The translations under genes and the position numbers were made by a program. The notes under the pieces are model-generated. The model saw nothing but the letters and a program-made list of their open reading frames with translations, had not been told where the DNA came from and did not search any database. A DNA stretch of 60,458 nt from Clostridiales bacterium (GTDB lineage: Bacteria; Bacillota; Clostridia; Oscillospirales; Oscillospiraceae), in assembly GCA_004556205.1 (NCBI GenBank), contig SFIL01000006.1, positions 1-60,458 on the forward strand, read 5' to 3'. Positions 57,482-60,458 of this stretch are shown here, in pieces (positions within the stretch are counted from its first letter, which is position 1; the number at the start of each line of letters is the position of its first letter).

Positions 57482-59323
57482 ATGTGCGGAATTGTTGGTT
57501 ATATCGGCACGCGGCAAGCGGCGCCGATTTTATTGGACGGGCTTTCCAAGCTCGAATATCGCGGCTATGATTCGGCAGGCGTCTGCGTGTTTTCCGATGC
57601 TGGCTTTCAGATCGAGAAAACAAAGGGCAGACTTGCCGCGCTGTGCGAGCTGACACAGGACGGCGCTTCCTTAAAGGGCACGCTCGGCATCGGGCATACC
57701 CGCTGGGCGACGCACGGCGCGCCCTCGCACGAGAATTCGCATCCCCACCTGTCTTCAAACGGCAAAATCTGCGTCGTTCACAACGGTATCATCGAAAACT
57801 ATCTGCTTTTGAAGGAATATCTGCTCGCACAGGGCAAGACCTTTGTCTCGGACACCGATACCGAGGTCGCCGCCAATCTGCTCGAATACTATTATGAAAT
57901 GGAAGGCGACCTGCTCCGCGCCGCACGGCGCGCCGTGGAGAAGCTCTCGGGCAGCTACGCTCTCGGCATTCTCTGCGCCGACCGTCCCGACACGATGCTC
58001 GCCGTCAAGAAGGACAGCCCGCTGATCTTCGGTTTCGGCAAGGGCGAGAATTTCATCGCCTCTGACGTCCCCGCGATTTTGCGCTATACCCGCGAGGTTG
58101 TCTATCTCAACGACGGCGATATGGTAGAATTCACCGCAAACGACGCAAAGTTCTACAACACCCTCGGTGAGGTCGTGCAGAAGACGCCCGAGCATATCAC
58201 ATGGGAGATGTCCGCAGCGGAAAAGGGCGGCTATCCGCACTTTATGATGAAGGAGATCCACGAGCAGCCGAAAGCACTGCGCGACACGATCAACCCGCGC
58301 ATCAAAAACGGCCGCGTCGTCCTTGACGACATCAAGCTCACGCCCGAATATCTGCGCGGCATTCGCAGAATCTATATTGTCGCCTGCGGCTCGGCGTATT
58401 ACGTCGGCTGCCTTGGCAAGTATATTTTGGAAAAGACCTGCCGTATCCCCGTCGAGCCGATTCTCGCTTCGGAATTCCGCTATTCCCAGCCTGTTTTGGG
58501 CGACGACACATTGGTCATCATCATCAGCCAGTCGGGTGAAACGGCGGATACGCTTGCGGCGCTGCGCGAAGCAAACAACCTCGGCGCACGCACCCTTGCT
58601 ATCGTGAATGTCGTCGGCAGCGCCATCTCGAAGGCTGCGCACGATGTCATTTACACTTGGGCAGGCCCCGAGATTGCCGTCGCCACAACGAAGGCATATT
58701 CCACCCAGCTCTCTGTTTTGTATCTGCTCGCCATGTATATCGGAGACGCCCTCGGCACGCTGCCCGGCGCGGAATATAACGCTATGTGCAAGGCGCTCCT
58801 GCAGCTTCCCGATCGCATCGAAGAAATCCTGACCAAAGAAAATCTCGCGCACATTGAGGCGCTGGCAGAGGAGTTCAAGGGGCATCATGACGTATTCTTC
58901 ATCGGGCGCAATCTCGACAGCGCCACCTGCTTAGAGGGCAGCCTCAAGCTCAAGGAGATCGCCTATGTTCACTCCGAAGCGTATGCCGCAGGCGAACTGA
59001 AGCACGGTCCTATCTCGCTGATTGAGGATAACACCCTCGTCATCGCCGTCTCCTGCGTGCCGGAGCTGTTTGAAAAAACGATGTCCAATGTGAAAGAAGT
59101 CAAAGCACGCGGCGCAAACGTCCTCGGTTTGACAACCGCGAATTATGAGCACGAAATCACCAAAACTGTCGATCGCTATCTGCTCGTGCCGCAGACACAT
59201 CCGCTGCTCCAGCCGAGCTTGAATGTTGTCCCGCTGCAAATCTTCTCCTACTATGTTGCCCTCGCGCGCGGCTGTGATGTTGATAAACCGCGCAACCTTG
59301 CAAAATCCGTCACGGTTGAATGA
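57482..59323 (+). CDS. glmS: Glutamine-fructose-6-phosphate aminotransferase
   Basis: GlmS makes glucosamine-6-phosphate, the first step to cell-wall amino sugars. The 613-residue protein begins with the nucleophile Cys2 (MCGIVGYIG). It has the glutaminase motifs TRWATHGAPSHENSHPH, two SIS domains (CGSAYYVG near 300; GRNLDSATCLEGSLKLKEI near 473) and the C-terminal DKPRNLAKSVTVE. CGGAGG lies before the ATG. A promoter and an 11-bp dyad lie upstream, and the repeat-rich region follows. Confidence 0.97.
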   Translation: MCGIVGYIGTRQAAPILLDGLSKLEYRGYDSAGVCVFSDAGFQIEKTKGRLAALCELTQDGASLKGTLGIGHTRWATHGAPSHENSHPHLSSNGKICVVHNGIIENYLLLKEYLLAQGKTFVSDTDTEVAANLLEYYYEMEGDLLRAARRAVEKLSGSYALGILCADRPDTMLAVKKDSPLIFGFGKGENFIASDVPAILRYTREVVYLNDGDMVEFTANDAKFYNTLGEVVQKTPEHITWEMSAAEKGGYPHFMMKEIHEQPKALRDTINPRIKNGRVVLDDIKLTPEYLRGIRRIYIVACGSAYYVGCLGKYILEKTCRIPVEPILASEFRYSQPVLGDDTLVIIISQSGETADTLAALREANNLGARTLAIVNVVGSAISKAAHDVIYTWAGPEIAVATTKAYSTQLSVLYLLAMYIGDALGTLPGAEYNAMCKALLQLPDRIEEILTKENLAHIEALAEEFKGHHDVFFIGRNLDSATCLEGSLKLKEIAYVHSEAYAAGELKHGPISLIEDNTLVIAVSCVPELFEKTMSNVKEVKARGANVLGLTTANYEHEITKTVDRYLLVPQTHPLLQPSLNVVPLQIFSYYVALARGCDVDKPRNLAKSVTVE

Positions 59324-59430
59324 TTTGTCAATCGCTCGGCGATGGGCAATGCTTTCCCGAGCAAAGCGTGGGGGATGCGTAGGGACGGATGACTCTGTCC
59401 ACTCGCGCAGGAACTATCCTATTACGTCAA

Positions 59431-59460
59431 TGCCACGGCTTGCGGAAGCAAGCCGTGGCA
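59431..59460 (+). terminator. Strong hairpin downstream of glmS
   Basis: TGCCACGGCTTGC (59431-59443), loop GGAA, and GCAAGCCGTGGCA (59448-59460) form a perfect 13-bp stem. The T-run after it is weak, so it may stabilise the mRNA end or be the glmS terminator. Confidence 0.6.
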
Positions 59461-59466
59461 TTCAGT

Positions 59467-59527
59467 CTGTCAAAAAACGATAGTCCTGTCATTGCGAGAC
59501 CCCGCAGGGGTCGCGGCAATCTCGCAG
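59467..59527 (+). repeat. Variant of the second repeat family
   Basis: CTGTCAAAAAACGATAGTCC leads into TGTCATTGCGAGACCCCGCA, then GGGGTCGCGGCAATCTCGC. Its outer arms (ATTGC/GCAAT) match the second family, but the inside is ACCCCGCAGGGGT, a different short palindrome. Confidence 0.75.
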
Positions 59528-59580
59528 AATAATTTCGCTTCTTGTATGTTTTCCGGCGAATACGAAATTTTTCTAATTAG

Positions 59581-59740
59581 GGAAGCTCTGAATGAATCCG
59601 CAAGAGCGGTCAGCGAGAGATTTTGCCACGAGTTGAGGTTTGAAAACCGCAGGAATACTTTGTGTATTTCAAGATTTTCAAACCGAAAAGTTGGGACAAA
59701 AGACCCGCTGTCCGCCGCCGCTGATTTGTTCAGAGCTTCC
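59581..59740 (+). repeat. Full-length 160-bp palindromic element, best preserved copy
   Basis: GGAAGCTCTGAATGAATCC at the left and GATTTGTTCAGAGCTTCC at the right give perfectly complementary outer 12 bases. Inside are GGTTTGAAAACC, the conserved core GGAATACTTTGTGTATTTC, AAGATTTTCAAACC and the right block GACCCGCTGTCCGCCGCC. TTAG flanks both ends (59577-59580 and 59741-59744), which may be a 4-base target duplication. No open reading frame of note is inside. Confidence 0.92.
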
Positions 59741-59743
59741 TTA

Positions 59744-59800
59744 GATTGCCACGTCGCTGCGCTCCTTGCAATGACACGTCGGGGACTTTTTCGACACGCT
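59744..59800 (-). repeat. Second repeat family, full unit on minus strand
   Basis: Read on the minus strand it matches 49797-49854 over its whole length (AGCGTGTCGAAAAAGTCCCC...GGCAATC). It begins within 4 bases of the end of the 160-bp element. Confidence 0.88.
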
Positions 59801-59803
59801 GAT

Positions 59804-59827
59804 CTGATGCTGTCGCATCAGGTCTTT
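59804..59827 (+). terminator. Terminator-like hairpin
   Basis: CTGATGC (59804-59810), loop TGTC, and GCATCAG (59815-59821) are followed by TCTTTTTC on the plus strand. There is no gene directly upstream, only repeats. Confidence 0.7.
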
Positions 59828-59969
59828 TTCTGGCAGTATTGAACTTAATATATATTTTTTACCACACTTAAGAAACCACTAAATCCGATTTTTCCTAGAG
59901 CCGCAACGACTTTTTGACTTTTACATAACCTCAAAGTCGGTCATTTTTGCGTTTGAACTAAATATACAT

Positions 59970-60458
59970 CTAGATTGTGCGATAAAGAACAGTAACTTGT
60001 GTAATCACATCTCGCAGGCGATCCTCGCCTACCATATATTCCAGGATTTCGTCCGCTGTTTTTTTAAGCATTTCTGTATCTTGTCGTCGGCTGTGGGAAA
60101 TGGAAATACATCCATTATAGTGAGTAATACTGTATGTGATACCCTTCCACATAAATTCGGTTTCGCCGTGATAACGCATACAGGTTTTGAAATCGCTGAT
60201 TGTTACAAAACGGTTTTGATCGATTGTGTTTGCGGGGATAATCGAATTTTTCATATAGCACACAACTCCATATTGCTTAAACTCAGGTGCACCATTAGGA
60301 TAATTAATAGATGGCTGGGGATTCGGATATCCAGGGGGATCAACCCATTCAATTTTATGATCATGCGGATTGGTATGCGCCCAAGGTTTTCCGTGATCCG
60401 TGTTATGCCTTTCCATTTCTGCACGACCATCTGCACCAATTTTTGTTTGGAATACTTC
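59970..60458 (-). CDS. Incomplete protein at window edge, C-terminal part only
   Basis: The frame enters from beyond the window end and stops at 59970, so the start is not seen; at least 162 residues are here. It contains KIGADGRAEMERHNTDHG and HTNPHDHKIEWV, then a separate C-terminal part with GETEFMWKGITYSITHYNG and ADEILEYMVGEDRLRDVI. I recall His/Asp-rich tails of this kind on clostridial phage-associated or polymorphic-toxin-like proteins, but I cannot confirm this. An ATG at 60416 is internal. Confidence 0.55.
   Translation of the reverse strand, partial: EVFQTKIGADGRAEMERHNTDHGKPWAHTNPHDHKIEWVDPPGYPNPQPSINYPNGAPEFKQYGVVCYMKNSIIPANTIDQNRFVTISDFKTCMRYHGETEFMWKGITYSITHYNGCISISHSRRQDTEMLKKTADEILEYMVGEDRLRDVITQVTVLYRTI

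Larger units (their letters stand above)
59324..59969. other. Repeat-filled intergenic region, no gene seen
   Basis: The 646 bases between glmS and the last gene hold a 13-bp hairpin (59431-59460), a variant of the second repeat (59467-59527), a full 160-bp element (59581-59740), a full unit of the second repeat (59744-59800) and a terminator (59804-59827). From 59828 to 59969 I see only AT-rich sequence. Confidence 0.7.

Overview
The window looks like a stretch of chromosome from an endospore-forming clostridial Firmicute, most likely an Oscillospirales/Ruminococcaceae-type gut anaerobe. Sporulation genes are scattered through it: the germination protease gpr, spmA/spmB, a YlmC/YmxH PRC-barrel protein, a YtvI-like AI-2E membrane protein, a SPOCS(DUF3794)-LysM protein and an AbrB/SpoVT-type regulator. 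Many [4Fe-4S] proteins and a siroheme sulfite-reductase domain fit an anaerobe. Most of the window is GC-rich with ordinary Shine-Dalgarno sites and sigma-A promoters. I see no rRNA, tRNA or CRISPR array.

Layout. 0-5 kb: a polyferredoxin, an Asn/Gly-rich lipoprotein, the SPOCS-LysM protein, an EamA transporter and gpr. 5-11.6 kb: rpsT, recG, gpmI, asp23-like and fakA-like genes. 11.6-14.9 kb: a tightly coupled ATP-grasp / PHP phosphoesterase / polysaccharide deacetylase operon. 14.9-21.3 kb: an odd acyl carrier protein, an ACT-domain protein, YtvI-like, a MocR/PdxR-type regulator divergent from an ECF S component, and class II fructose-bisphosphate aldolase. 21.4-27.4 kb: a visibly AT-richer block, all on the minus strand, with a NifX-like protein, an 852-residue fusion (CoA-disulfide-reductase-like, rhodanese, siroheme sulfite reductase, ferredoxin) and a FecBCD-type ABC importer. 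27.4-35.9 kb: AbrB proteins, spmAB, an EamA transporter, a methionine-gamma-lyase-like PLP enzyme, an ABC exporter, a YugP metallopeptidase and ymxH-like. 36-38 kb: rpsB-tsf. 38-40.5 kb: a small decaying region with a truncated EamA gene, a YitT protein and a duplicated ribbon-helix-helix gene (one copy killed by a stop) around an XRE regulator. 40.5-49.7 kb: housekeeping genes (yebC-like, Nif3-like, trmK, rsmI, a TrmN6-like methyltransferase), a D-aminoacylase-like enzyme and a ClpC-like ATPase. 49.9-53.8 kb: a four-gene MBOAT/DHHW/SGNH/DUF4358 surface O-acylation operon. 54-59.3 kb: uppP, a DEAD-box helicase, a dprA-like gene and glmS. The right end holds repeats and an incomplete gene running off the edge.

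The most unusual structure is a family of about 160-bp near-palindromic elements, with about 18-bp inverted ends and a conserved internal hairpin, present in at least four full-length, three truncated and three or four internally deleted short copies. Several copies lie in the 5' leader or promoter region of core genes (gpmI, rpsB, the YtvI-like gene, an ABC exporter, a DEAD-box helicase). A second, unrelated short palindromic repeat family occurs alongside and abuts the first at 59.74 kb. No transposase is present, so both behave like non-autonomous elements. Other points of interest are an uppP leader with an 8-codon reading frame and a 10-bp long-range complementarity, a glmS control region with no glmS ribozyme but a perfect 11-bp dyad, a gpr gene apparently lacking a normal start codon, and a MocR-type regulator whose PLP lysine is replaced by glutamine.
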